From Sphingomonas sp. Root241 (lineage in GTDB: Bacteria; Pseudomonadota; Alphaproteobacteria; Sphingomonadales; Sphingomonadaceae), in assembly GCF_001428865.1 (NCBI RefSeq), contig NZ_LMIV01000001.1, forward strand, positions 1,983,997-2,047,996: 64,000 bases of DNA. The letters run 5' to 3'. This document shows, in pieces, positions 1 to 7,941 of this stretch. Position 1 is the stretch's first letter. Each line of letters opens with the position of its first letter. The translations under genes and the position numbers were made by a program. Below the pieces are notes generated by a model. That model made no database searches and was not told the DNA's origin. It worked only from the letters and a program-made list of their open reading frames with translations.

Positions 1-587
1 GCGCACCGGTCGCGATGATCCTCCATCCGCATCCCAATGCGGGCGGCACTATGAACAACCGCATCGTCCAGGAGCTTTACAAGACCTTCCAGCGCCGCGG
101 CTTCGCGACGCTGCGCTTCAACTTCCGCGGCGTCGGCAAGAGCCAGGGCACGTTCGACAACGGCATCGGCGAGCTGAGCGATGCGGCGAGCGCGCTCGAT
201 TGGGTGCAGAGCTTCCACCCCGAAGCCTCGACCACCTGGATCGCCGGCGTCAGCTTCGGCGCATGGATCGGCATGCAGTTGCTGATGCGCCGCCCGGAGA
301 TTCGCGGCTTCATCTCGGTCGCGCCGCCGGCGAACATGTACGACTTCAGCTTCCTCGCGCCCTGCCCCTCCTCGGGCATCATCATCCAGGGAGAGGCCGA
401 CGAAGTCGCCACGCCGCTCGCGACGCAGAAGCTGGTCGACAAGCTGCGCACGCAGAAGCACATCACGATCCACCACGACACGATCCCCGGCGCGAACCAT
501 TTCTTCGAGCACGAGATGGAGCAGCTGATGGGTTCGGTGGACCGCTATCTCGACATGCGGCTCGATCCGAACTCGCCGATCCGCTGA
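1..587 (+). CDS. alpha/beta hydrolase, 5' end outside window
   Basis: The frame is open to the first base of the window (codons run from base 3), so the true start lies upstream; the first internal ATG is at 15. The visible part carries a G-V-S-F-G nucleophile elbow (G-x-S-x-G) in the run WIAGVSFGAW, an HPHPNAGGTM oxyanion-type loop near the start, and a late D-E-V ... N-H-F-F region that would supply the acid and His. This matches the small cytosolic alpha/beta hydrolases of the COG2945 type; no signal peptide can be judged because the N-terminus is missing. Substrate cannot be told. The gene is followed directly by an inverted repeat and then convergent small genes, so it is the last gene of its transcription unit. 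Confidence 0.85.
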   Translation, partial: APVAMILHPHPNAGGTMNNRIVQELYKTFQRRGFATLRFNFRGVGKSQGTFDNGIGELSDAASALDWVQSFHPEASTTWIAGVSFGAWIGMQLLMRRPEIRGFISVAPPANMYDFSFLAPCPSSGIIIQGEADEVATPLATQKLVDKLRTQKHITIHHDTIPGANHFFEHEMEQLMGSVDRYLDMRLDPNSPIR

Positions 588-592
588 GCTTG

Positions 593-673
593 CGTCATCC
601 CGGCGAAAGCCGGGATCTCAGGCGGCAGGCGAGCGGCTTGCGGCACGAGATCCCGGCGTTCGCCGGGATGACG
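593..673. repeat. REP-like inverted repeat, copy 1
   Basis: Two 27-base arms, 593-619 and 647-673, are reverse complements with one mismatch and enclose a 27-base spacer. The arms carry the core CCCGGCGAA/TTCGCCGGG flanked by GTCATC. Near-identical elements lie at 3376-3442 and, more diverged, 22134-22216. It sits six bases after the stop of the hydrolase and may also work as a bidirectional transcription barrier between convergent genes. Confidence 0.85.
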
Positions 674-676
674 AGC

Positions 677-847
677 TTACAAGCTCCAGATCAGCAAATT
701 CCCCAGCAGCACCAGCGCGCAGATCGCCATCAGCGCGCCCTTCTGCCGGTCGCCACCGCGCCAGGTGCGCACGCCGCCCCAGATCAGCGCGAACATCGCC
801 ACCACGGCGATGCTCAGCAGCAAGGGATTGAGTTGGGGATCCATCAT
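677..847 (-). CDS. 56-residue membrane protein, unknown function
   Basis: Starts at an ATG that overlaps the TGA stop of the upstream 59-residue gene (ATGATG; the second ATG at 844 is an alternative). The product has two hydrophobic stretches, roughly residues 8-24 (LLLSIAVVAMFALIWGG) and 38-54 (ALMAICALVLLGNLLIW), separated by a short basic loop with W-R-G-G-D-R-Q-K, so it is probably a two-pass inner-membrane hairpin. Stop-start overlaps chain it to the 59-residue gene and the PLP dehydratase, which indicates translational coupling in one mRNA. I do not recognise a family. Confidence 0.6.
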   Translation of the reverse strand: MMDPQLNPLLLSIAVVAMFALIWGGVRTWRGGDRQKGALMAICALVLLGNLLIWSL

Positions 848-1023
848 CGCACGATCGCCCAGACCAATGCGACGATGACGAGACCGGCCCCGACAAAACC
901 CGCGATCACCTTCGGCTCGCCGCGATAGATCAATCGCAGGAAATACCACAGGAACCAGCCGAGACCGCGCGCCCCGACGCTCAGCACATTGGCGGCGACC
1001 GCCCCGAACCGCGTGTCCTTCAT
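844..1023 (-). CDS. 59-residue membrane protein, unknown function
   Basis: Found by reading the minus strand between the dehydratase and the 56-residue gene. Its ATG (1021-1023) overlaps the TGA of the dehydratase (1023-1025), and its own TGA overlaps the next start. The protein has two hydrophobic stretches, about residues 19-33 (ARGLGWFLWYFLRLI) and 40-57 (VIAGFVGAGLVIVALVWA), with a short R-G-E-P-K turn. No known domain recognised. The codon use resembles that of neighbouring genes and both flanking junctions are overlaps, which is the main reason for calling it a gene. Confidence 0.55.
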   Translation of the reverse strand: MKDTRFGAVAANVLSVGARGLGWFLWYFLRLIYRGEPKVIAGFVGAGLVIVALVWAIVR

Positions 1024-1991
1024 CAGTCCCTCGATCCCAGCACCGCCGCATAGGCGTCCGGATCGGCATTGCCGCCCGAGAGTATCACCAGCAATCCCGG
1101 CTTCGCATCGACCTTGCCGGCCAGCAGGGCCGCCAGCGCCGCCGCGCCGCCGGGTTCGAGCACCAGCCGCAGTTTCGCCGCCGCCCAGCGTTGTGCGTGC
1201 CGGATCTCGGCCTCGCTCACTGCGACGCCCGTCGCGCCCCGCCGGCTGAGCACGTCGAAGGTCAAGGGCGAAACCTCATAGGTCTGCAGCGCATCACACG
1301 CCGTCGGCGGCGGATTGTCGTCCACCGGCTCGATCCACCCGGCTTCGAGGCTGCGGCGCATATCGTCCCACCCCTCGGGCTCCACCACCGTGATCTCGGC
1401 GTCCGGCAATGCCAGCGCGAGCCCCGCCGCGAACCCGCCCCCGCCGCACGGCACCACCACGTTCGAAGGATCGGGCAGCTTCATCTCGATCATCTGGGTC
1501 ATTGCCTCGATGCCGGCGCTCCCCTGCCCCTCGATGATCCACGGGTCGTCGAAGCTCGGCACCAGGACCGCGCCGCGTGCATGCGCGAGATGCGCGGCGA
1601 TCTTCTCGCGGCTTTCGGTGGCGCGGTCGTATTTCACGACCTCGGCGCCCATCGCCAGCGTCGCGTCGAGCTTCACCTTGGGCGCATCGGCCGGCATCAC
1701 GATCACCGCCGGGATGCCCAACCGCTTCGCCGCCCAGGCGATTCCCTGCGCGTGATTCCCCGACGAGAAGGCGACGACGCCCCGTTCTCGCGCCGCCGTG
1801 TCCAATGCGGTCAGCCGATGCCATGCTCCACGAATCTTGAACGCGCCGATCGGCTGCAGCGATTCCGCCTTAAAGCAAACCGGAATGCCGCGAATTTCCG
1901 CTGTCAGCAGAGGGGTTTGCGGCAGGATTGCCGCGATCTTCGCTGCAGCGTCACGGACCCCGGCTCGGGTAGGCTGTCGTACAATCGTCAC
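1023..1991 (-). CDS. threonine/serine dehydratase-like PLP enzyme
   Basis: A 322-residue fold-type II PLP enzyme of the threonine ammonia-lyase / serine racemase group. The PLP lysine is expected at K52 in GAFKIRGA, the substrate loop SSGNHAQG is at about 76-83, and the phosphate-binding glycine loop PCGGGG is at about 181-186. It lacks the C-terminal ACT regulatory domain of biosynthetic IlvA (about 500 residues), so it is the short catabolic-type form; threonine versus serine or hydroxyaspartate specificity cannot be decided. Start is GTG at 1991 with GGGG six bases upstream; no ATG fits better. It leads a three-gene coupled set with two tiny membrane proteins and is divergent from the ODC leader. 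Confidence 0.85.
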   Translation of the reverse strand: MTIVRQPTRAGVRDAAAKIAAILPQTPLLTAEIRGIPVCFKAESLQPIGAFKIRGAWHRLTALDTAARERGVVAFSSGNHAQGIAWAAKRLGIPAVIVMPADAPKVKLDATLAMGAEVVKYDRATESREKIAAHLAHARGAVLVPSFDDPWIIEGQGSAGIEAMTQMIEMKLPDPSNVVVPCGGGGFAAGLALALPDAEITVVEPEGWDDMRRSLEAGWIEPVDDNPPPTACDALQTYEVSPLTFDVLSRRGATGVAVSEAEIRHAQRWAAAKLRLVLEPGGAAALAALLAGKVDAKPGLLVILSGGNADPDAYAAVLGSRD

Positions 1992-2033
1992 AGTTTAACC
2001 CCGCCGTACATTTCCGGATACCGAATCACTTTA

Positions 2034-2143
2034 CATGGGGGGACCTCGTCCCTAAATGCCGCCTTCCGCTGCCCCATGGGACTTCCAACCGCAAGGCAGC
2101 TTTTCGTCAATGTTTGCCGCAAGGCATTTGGAGGTCCCTTGAA
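2034..2143 (+). promoter_or_regulatory. structured 5' leader of ODC (speF-type), masks Shine-Dalgarno
   Basis: The leader of the ornithine decarboxylase gene contains mutually exclusive pairings. GGGACCTC at 2040-2047 is the exact reverse complement of GAGGTCCC at 2131-2138, which covers the Shine-Dalgarno. Alternatively GGGAC 2040-2044 pairs with GTCCC 2048-2052, CATGGGG 2034-2040 with CCCCATG 2072-2078, and GTCCC 2048-2052 with GGGAC 2078-2082. A TGCC-GCAA-GGCA hairpin (2115-2126) with a GNRA-type loop sits just before the Shine-Dalgarno, and CCGCAAGGCA occurs twice (2089-2098, 2117-2126). A 'speF' leader RNA upstream of ornithine decarboxylase in alphaproteobacteria is a known Rfam family; I assign this by position and folding, not by a covariance search. 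Confidence 0.6.
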
Positions 2144-3367
2144 TTGCACAAGCATCTTAGCGCGCTGGGGCTAGCGTCGGCCCAATCGACCGCACTTCGC
2201 GGTATCGACATCGCCAGCCAGCGCCCGGTTCAGCCGGTAACGCTGACTCGTCCGCACGCCGCATCGCGTGCCGCCCGCTTCTTCGTCGAGAAGTTCCCGG
2301 GCCGCTCGATGTATGCCGTGAAGGCGAACCCGTCTCCGGATCTGCTGCAGATCCTGTGGGATAGCGGTGTCACGCATTACGATGTCGCGTCGATCGCCGA
2401 GGTCCGCCTCGTCGCATCGACCCTGCCCGAAGCCACGCTCTGCTTCATGCACCCGGTCAAGGCCGAGGAAGCGATCGAAGAGGCGTATTTCGAGCATGGC
2501 GTCCGCGTCTTCAGCCTCGACAGCCTCGAAGAGCTCGACAAGATCGTCACCGCCACCAAGGGCGCCGAGGATCTGACGCTCTGCGTGCGGCTGCGTGTCT
2601 CGTCGGATCTGTCCAAGCTCAGCCTCGCATCGAAGTTCGGTGCGCTACCGGGCGAGAGCAAAGACCTGCTGATGGCCACGCGCCAGGTCGCCGATGCGCT
2701 GGGCATCTGCTTCCATGTCGGCAGCCAGGCGATGTCGCCCGATGCCTATGCCCAGGCGATGGAGCGCGTTCGCGCCGCGATCGTCGAAGCGGGCGTCACC
2801 GTCGACGTCGTCGATGTCGGTGGCGGCTTCCCTTCGTCCTATCCGGGCATGGAACCTCCGCCGCTCGAGCTCTACTTCGAGACGATCCACCGTGCGTTCG
2901 AGAGCCTGCCGATTAGCTATTCGGCCGAGCTCTGGGCCGAGCCGGGCCGTGCTTTGTGCGCAGAGTACAGCTCGATCATCGTCCGCGTCGAGAAGCGTCG
3001 CGGCGACGAGCTCTACATCAACGACGGCGCGTACGGCGCGTTGTTCGATGCCGCGCATATCGGCTGGCGCTTCCCCGTCCGTCTCCTCCGCGAGCCGGAT
3101 TCGAACGCCCGCGACGTCGCGTTCAGCTTCTACGGCCCGACCTGCGACGACCTCGATCACATGGCCGGTCCGTTCCCGCTGCCCGCGGACGTCCAGGCCG
3201 GCGACTATATCGAGATCGGCATGCTCGGCGCCTATGGCGCGGCGATGCGCACGGCGTTCAACGGCTTCGGATCGGGCGAGACGGTGATCGTCGACGACGA
3301 GCCGATGACCTCGCTCTACGCCGAGGTTGAAGAGCCTGCGGTGGCGAACAACGTCGTCAAGCTGTAA
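2144..3367 (+). CDS. ornithine/lysine decarboxylase-type PLP enzyme (fold III)
   Basis: A 407-residue alanine-racemase-fold decarboxylase. PLP lysine is K60 in YAVKANP; further family signs are CFHVGSQ, the glycine-rich GGGFPSSYPG phosphate loop, EPGRALCAE, and the late GPTCDDLDHM containing the active-site cysteine of ODC-like enzymes. Expected product is putrescine from ornithine (or cadaverine from lysine). Start chosen is TTG at 2144: GGAGG at 2130-2134 stands nine bases before it; a longer frame from TTG 2114 would run through the Shine-Dalgarno. It has a structured leader and is followed after an inverted repeat by the DHS-like gene, so the two probably form a polyamine pathway. No signal peptide; cytosolic. 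Confidence 0.9.
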   Translation: MHKHLSALGLASAQSTALRGIDIASQRPVQPVTLTRPHAASRAARFFVEKFPGRSMYAVKANPSPDLLQILWDSGVTHYDVASIAEVRLVASTLPEATLCFMHPVKAEEAIEEAYFEHGVRVFSLDSLEELDKIVTATKGAEDLTLCVRLRVSSDLSKLSLASKFGALPGESKDLLMATRQVADALGICFHVGSQAMSPDAYAQAMERVRAAIVEAGVTVDVVDVGGGFPSSYPGMEPPPLELYFETIHRAFESLPISYSAELWAEPGRALCAEYSSIIVRVEKRRGDELYINDGAYGALFDAAHIGWRFPVRLLREPDSNARDVAFSFYGPTCDDLDHMAGPFPLPADVQAGDYIEIGMLGAYGAAMRTAFNGFGSGETVIVDDEPMTSLYAEVEEPAVANNVVKL

Positions 3368-3375
3368 CCATTTCC

Positions 3376-3442
3376 CGTCACCCCGGCGCAAGCCGGGGTC
3401 TCAGGCCTCAGGCACGAGATCCCGGCGTTCGCCGGGATGACG
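3376..3442. repeat. REP-like inverted repeat, copy 2
   Basis: Arms 3376-3402 and 3416-3442; the right arm is identical to that of copy 1 (647-673), while the left arm has several changes that still keep pairing (CCCCGG...CCGGGG). It lies nine bases after the ODC stop and before the DHS-like gene, so it may partly terminate or protect the mRNA end. Confidence 0.85.
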
Positions 3443-3522
3443 GCTATTTGGCGGGCTTCGGCTCGCACAACGGGTTTTCCGCGTCCCCTGAATGACGGCG
3501 GCCATGCAGAATGGGAGTTCCC

Positions 3523-4602
3523 ATGACCGACACCCTCACCAAGACCGCCGCGGCGAACCCGCCGATCAACGACACCCGCAAGGCGGAACTGCTGTCGAAG
3601 CAGGTCAAGCATATCGACATCACCAAGTTCGACGCGCGCCCGATCGTCGACGCGATGGCCGACATGAGCTTCACCAGCCGCGATCTCGGCCGCGCGACCA
3701 ACATCTACAACCAGATGCTGGCCGACAAGGACTGCACGATCTTCCTCGTCATCGCCGGCTCGACCTCGGCCGGCGGCTGCATGGACCTCTATGCCGAGCT
3801 GGTGCGCAACAACATGGTCGACGGCATCGTCGCCACCGGCGCGACGATCGTCGACATGGATTTCTTCGAGGGCCTCGGCCACAAGCATTATCAGGCGCTC
3901 GAGATCCCCGACGACGACACGCTGCGCTCGCTCTACATCGACCGCATCTACGACACGTACATCGACGAAACGGACCTCCAGAACGTCGACCACACGATCT
4001 TCGAGATCGCCGAGAGCCTCGAGCCCAAGGCCTATTCGAGCCGCGCGTTCATCCGCGAGATGGGCAAGTATCTCGTCGAGCACGGCAAGAAGGACAACAG
4101 CCTCGTCAAGCTCGCCTACGAGCATGACGTGCCGATCTTCTGCCCAGCGTTCGTCGACAGCTCGGCCGGCTTCGGCCTCGTCAAGCATCAGGTCGACGCG
4201 GCCAAGGCGGGCAAGCCTTACGTGATGATCGACGCAGTCGCCGACTTCCGCGAACTGACCGACATCAAGATCGCAGCGGGCACCACCGGCCTGCTGATGA
4301 TCGGCGGCGGCGTGCCGAAGAACTTCATCCAGGATACCGTGGTCTGCGCCGAAATCCTCGGCCATGAGGACGTCGCCGTCCATAAGTATGCGGTCCAAAT
4401 CACGGTCGCCGACGTCCGTGACGGCGCCTGCTCGTCCTCGACGCTGCAGGAAGCCGCAAGCTGGGGCAAGGTCAACACCGGCATCGAGCAAATGGTGTTT
4501 GCCGAGGCCGGCTCGGTGATGCCGCTCCTCGCCTCGGACGCATACCATCGCGGCCATTGGAAAGACCGCGCCAAGCGCGGCTGGGCGAAGCTCTTCGCCT
4601 GA
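3523..4602 (+). CDS. deoxyhypusine synthase-like protein, probable homospermidine-type synthase
   Basis: A 359-residue protein of the deoxyhypusine synthase (DHS) family. It keeps the catalytic lysine in ASWGK (about K316; family lysine in SWGK), the NAD-binding stretches GSTSAGG near residue 76 and IGGGVPKN, and the VPIFCPAF...DSSAGF segment. Bacteria have no eIF5A, so the eukaryotic reaction cannot be the role; DHS transfers the aminobutyl group of spermidine, and plant homospermidine synthase arose from DHS. Next to an ODC, synthesis of homospermidine or a related polyamine is the best inference. Start ATG 3523 has GGGAG eight bases upstream; an in-frame ATG at 3511 overlaps that site and is less likely. 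A rho-independent terminator follows. Confidence 0.8.
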   Translation: MTDTLTKTAAANPPINDTRKAELLSKQVKHIDITKFDARPIVDAMADMSFTSRDLGRATNIYNQMLADKDCTIFLVIAGSTSAGGCMDLYAELVRNNMVDGIVATGATIVDMDFFEGLGHKHYQALEIPDDDTLRSLYIDRIYDTYIDETDLQNVDHTIFEIAESLEPKAYSSRAFIREMGKYLVEHGKKDNSLVKLAYEHDVPIFCPAFVDSSAGFGLVKHQVDAAKAGKPYVMIDAVADFRELTDIKIAAGTTGLLMIGGGVPKNFIQDTVVCAEILGHEDVAVHKYAVQITVADVRDGACSSSTLQEAASWGKVNTGIEQMVFAEAGSVMPLLASDAYHRGHWKDRAKRGWAKLFA

Positions 4603-4624
4603 GGCGACCCACAAGACAACAAGG

Positions 4625-4652
4625 CGGCCGGGGAGCGATCCCCGGCCGTTTT
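4625..4652 (+). terminator. rho-independent terminator after DHS-like gene
   Basis: Perfect 10-base stem CGGCCGGGGA / TCCCCGGCCG (4625-4634 and 4639-4648) with a GCGA tetraloop, followed by TTTTGT. It is 22 bases after the stop codon and ends the ODC/DHS-like unit. Confidence 0.85.
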
Positions 4653-4762
4653 GTCGTGGGAAACGGCCGGACCGCTCAGCGGCAAGCAGCTATTCCTCCA
4701 CCGGCGGGTTGATGATAGCCTCCCTTCAAAGGGCGGGCTCAACTCGTCTATCGGGGAGAGTC

Positions 4763-6379
4763 ATGATGCGGGCTCGCGGCGGGAAATTGTTCTGGACTGC
4801 GCTGGGGGGCGCGACGCTCATCGCGACCGGCGCCGCGCAAGCACAGACTGCCCCCGCTCCCACCCAGTCCGAAACGAGTGATCAGGACCTGAAGGTGACG
4901 GGCCAGCGCCTGCCTGCCGCCGAAGCGCCGCGCTCCTCGACTTGCGAGGTGCTGTCGCGCGATCCGTTCCTGCGCGCTTCGGGAATGGCCAGCCGAGCCT
5001 ATCTGCCGACCAGGCCCACCCGCAATCCCGACTATAGCGCGCCGCCCATCGTGCCCGCCGGATCGCCGCTGCCCGATCTTTCGAAATCGCGCTTCGGCGT
5101 GCGCGATGTCACGGACGGCGATGTGGCGACCACCTTGGGACCCAGCGCACTCGACGATACTGCCGCCGACGGAGGCGCCGCCGCATCCCTCGACCAGAAC
5201 AGTCTCGCCTCCGCGATCGGAGCATGCCGCGGTGCCTATGCTCGCGGTCTCGGCGACACCGGCGCGAGCGGCGGCAACACCGGCGCCATCGCGGCGAACA
5301 GCGGGGTATCGGAAACGGGTGCACCGATGGCCGATCCGGCATGGCGCGTCTCGGCAGCGAACAACCGCCAGATCGAGGCACGATCGTTCATCGCCAGCCG
5401 CGACACGTCGCTCCCGATGGGCTTCGCGCTTTTCGATCAGGGCCGCTACGGCGAAGCGCTCGACTGGTTCCGCAAGGCCGCCAGCAAGCTCCAGATGCGC
5501 GAAGGCGGCGACGAGGCGGCGTTGTTCGTCGGCAAGATCACGCTCCAGGGGCTCGGCGACAAATCCGATCCGGTCGAAGGCGTCAAATGGCTCAAGAAAG
5601 TGGCCACTGCCCCCTTCAACCCGCAGAACGAAACGCCGATGTTCGATCCGCGCCAGCCCGATCGCAACACCGCGGTCGGCGAAGCCGCGGTGATCCTCGC
5701 CAATGTCTACAGCACCGGCTTCGGCGCCGTCGGTAAGGACCCGGCCGAGGCCCGCAAATGGTATGATCGCGCCGGCGACGTCGGCCATATCCCCGCGATG
5801 AAGCGGCTCGGCGACATCTATTACGAAGGCGTGGACACACCGCGCGACGTGGCCAAGGCGGTCGGCTATTACAAACGGGCCGCGAAGCTCGATCATCCTG
5901 GCGCGCAGGTCGCGCTCGCCGATATCCTTTGGGACGGCGAGGACGGCGTGCCGCAGGACCGCAAGGCCGCGCTCGGCTGGTATCAGGCCGCCGCGCGCAA
6001 CGGTAATGCGGGCGCGCTTTATGCGCTGGCCCGCGCTTATGATCTCGGCGAAGAGGTCAAGGCGGATCCCGAACTGGCAATGGGCTTCTACAAGACCGCC
6101 GCGCTGGGCGGAAACGCCGCCGCCAAGGTCGCGATGGGCACCTATTTCTACGAAGGCAAGCTGGTGCCCCGGGATCTCGCCATCGCGCGCAAATGGTTCG
6201 AGGCCGGCGCCGCGGGCGACGATCCCGACGGCATGTTCAACCTCGCCGCGATGCTCGCCAAGGGCGAAGGCGGCGACAAGGACGTGGGCAAGGCGCTTGC
6301 CCTGCTCCGCCGCGCCGCGCTCCAGGGCCACAAGACCGCCCCCCGCGCCATCGCCGCACTCCAGAAAAAGGCGAACTAG
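4763..6379 (+). CDS. exported Sel1-repeat (tetratricopeptide-like) protein
   Basis: About 538 residues. The N-terminus (MMRARGGKLFWTALGGATLIATGAAQAQ) is a signal peptide with a cleavage site near AQAQ, so the protein is periplasmic or outer-membrane associated. The first ~200 residues are low-complexity, rich in Ala, Gly, Ser and Pro. From about residue 240 there is a run of Sel1-like repeats, each about 36 residues with the pattern A-x-x-W/Y-Y-x-x-A-A-x-x-G-x-x-x-A. Sel1 repeats make alpha-solenoids that bind other proteins; partner unknown. Start ATG at 4763 (or 4766) follows GGGGAGAG at 4753-4760; the frame extends upstream to 4709, but that part has no leader features. Stands alone between two terminated or spaced neighbours. 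Confidence 0.8.
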   Translation: MMRARGGKLFWTALGGATLIATGAAQAQTAPAPTQSETSDQDLKVTGQRLPAAEAPRSSTCEVLSRDPFLRASGMASRAYLPTRPTRNPDYSAPPIVPAGSPLPDLSKSRFGVRDVTDGDVATTLGPSALDDTAADGGAAASLDQNSLASAIGACRGAYARGLGDTGASGGNTGAIAANSGVSETGAPMADPAWRVSAANNRQIEARSFIASRDTSLPMGFALFDQGRYGEALDWFRKAASKLQMREGGDEAALFVGKITLQGLGDKSDPVEGVKWLKKVATAPFNPQNETPMFDPRQPDRNTAVGEAAVILANVYSTGFGAVGKDPAEARKWYDRAGDVGHIPAMKRLGDIYYEGVDTPRDVAKAVGYYKRAAKLDHPGAQVALADILWDGEDGVPQDRKAALGWYQAAARNGNAGALYALARAYDLGEEVKADPELAMGFYKTAALGGNAAAKVAMGTYFYEGKLVPRDLAIARKWFEAGAAGDDPDGMFNLAAMLAKGEGGDKDVGKALALLRRAALQGHKTAPRAIAALQKKAN

Positions 6380-6450
6380 CCGTTCGCCGCAACTGTCTTG
6401 CCCACCGACATTGACGCGCTAGGCTCGCCAAAAACAGGGAGGATGCCGCC

Positions 6451-7434
6451 ATGCCGATCGACCGCCGCACGCTGATCGGAGGCGCCGCTGCGCTCACGCT
6501 CGCCCCCGCCGCCGCCCGCGCGCAGAACGCACCGACTCCCTATGTCCTCGGCACCGGCACCGCCGCATGGCCCCCGCGCGAGCATTTCAAGCTGTGGGCC
6601 GGCACGCCTCCGGGCGCTCCCAGTCCACTCCCGACCAACGACTTCACCGTCAACGGCAGCTTCAAGGAACTCTGGCTGCGCGGCGTCTCCGAACCGATGG
6701 TCGGCGTCTATCGTCCGGCCAGACCGGATGGCCGAGCGGTCCTCTCGATCCCGGGCGGCGGTTACAATTTCGTCTCGGTCGAGAATGAAGGGATCGATGT
6801 GGCCAAGGCGCTCACCCCGCACGGCATCACGGTCTTCGTCCTCGCCTATCGCCTCCCCGGCGAAGGCTGGGCCAATCGCCCCGACGTGCCGCTCCAGGAC
6901 GCCCAGCGCGCGATGCGGCTGATCCGCGCCAATGCCGGCAAATATGGGATCGACGCAGCGAAGCTCGGGTTGGTCGGCTTCTCGGCGGGCGGCCATCTCG
7001 GCGGGATGCTCGCCGTCGGTCACGCCGACCCGGTCTACAAGGCCGTAGATGCCGCCGACAGCGGGTCGGCCCGCCCGGCCTATGCCGGTCTCATCTACCC
7101 CGCAGTCTCGTTCCATTCGGCTGGTTTCGAGGATCGCAAGAGTAACGGATTATGGGGCGAATCGACCGATGCCGAGACCAAGGCGCGGTACACGCCGCTG
7201 ACCCGCGTGGGCCCCGGCACTCCGCCGATCTTCCTCGTTCACGCAATCGATGACGGCACGGTTCCCATCCAGCAAAGCCTCGCGATGATCGAGGCCTGCC
7301 GCACGCAGAAGGTGCCGGTCGAGGCACATCTCTTCGAAAAGGGCGGCCACGGCTTCGGCGGGCTCCACTTGCCCGCCGACTCGCCAGGCCGGCTGTGGAC
7401 CGACGTCTTCGCGCGTTGGACCGCCAGGCACTAG
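6451..7434 (+). CDS. exported alpha/beta hydrolase, acetyl(xylan) esterase-like
   Basis: A 327-residue protein. The N-terminus has a twin-arginine style signal (MPIDRRTLIGGAAALTLAPAA ... ARAQ), so it probably goes to the periplasm folded. Catalytic features: oxyanion motif PGGGY at 101-105, nucleophile elbow GFSAGGH with S178, acid Asp in AIDDGTVP, and His in KGGHGFGG. This is the BD-FAE / acetyl-esterase arrangement often seen with polysaccharide-degrading enzymes. GGGAGG sits just before the ATG. Exact ester substrate (acetylated xylan, feruloyl or other) cannot be told, and it is not next to a glycosidase here. Confidence 0.85.
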   Translation: MPIDRRTLIGGAAALTLAPAAARAQNAPTPYVLGTGTAAWPPREHFKLWAGTPPGAPSPLPTNDFTVNGSFKELWLRGVSEPMVGVYRPARPDGRAVLSIPGGGYNFVSVENEGIDVAKALTPHGITVFVLAYRLPGEGWANRPDVPLQDAQRAMRLIRANAGKYGIDAAKLGLVGFSAGGHLGGMLAVGHADPVYKAVDAADSGSARPAYAGLIYPAVSFHSAGFEDRKSNGLWGESTDAETKARYTPLTRVGPGTPPIFLVHAIDDGTVPIQQSLAMIEACRTQKVPVEAHLFEKGGHGFGGLHLPADSPGRLWTDVFARWTARH

Positions 7435-7492
7435 GTCCGTTGCATTCCCGAACCGCTTGCGGCAGCCTCGCCGGACAATCGGAGGGGACCGA

Positions 7493-7921
7493 ATGCACAG
7501 CCAAATTCTCGCGCCCGTCGTGGCGCTCGTCGCCTGGTCGCTCGTCATGCTCGTCTGGATGATGGCGATCCGCCTTCCCGCACTCAAAAGGGCCGGGATC
7601 GACATGTCGAAGGCGCGCGGCGGCCGCCCCGGCATCCTCGACGGCATGGTCGACGAGCGTGTGCAATGGCCCGCGCACAATTACATCCACCTGATGGAAC
7701 AGCCGACGCTGTTCTATGCGATCTGCCTCGCGCTGGCGCTGCTCGGCAGCGGCGACGGGGTCAACGCGTGGATAGCCTGGGCCTATGTCGGCTTGCGCAT
7801 CCTGCACAGCCTCGTCCAGGCGACCTTCAACAAGGTGGCCGTGCGCTTCGGCCTGTTCGTGCTGTCGACATTCGCGCTGGTCGCGCTGACGCTCCACGCG
7901 GGAATCGCGCTGTTGCACTAG
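7493..7921 (+). CDS. MAPEG family membrane protein
   Basis: A 142-residue four-helix membrane protein. Helices are visible at about 5-25, 70-88, 91-108 and 120-140. The segment PAHNYIHLMEQPTLFYAICLAL followed later by WAYVGLRILHSLVQ is the MAPEG signature (membrane-associated proteins in eicosanoid and glutathione metabolism); bacterial members are mostly of unknown substrate, some being glutathione transferases. Start ATG 7493 has GGAGGGG five bases upstream, so the longer frame from 7457 is not used. Inner membrane. Follows the esterase by 58 bases on the same strand, possibly co-transcribed. Confidence 0.85.
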   Translation: MHSQILAPVVALVAWSLVMLVWMMAIRLPALKRAGIDMSKARGGRPGILDGMVDERVQWPAHNYIHLMEQPTLFYAICLALALLGSGDGVNAWIAWAYVGLRILHSLVQATFNKVAVRFGLFVLSTFALVALTLHAGIALLH

Positions 7922-7941
7922 ATTCCCGCGCAGGGCGGGTG

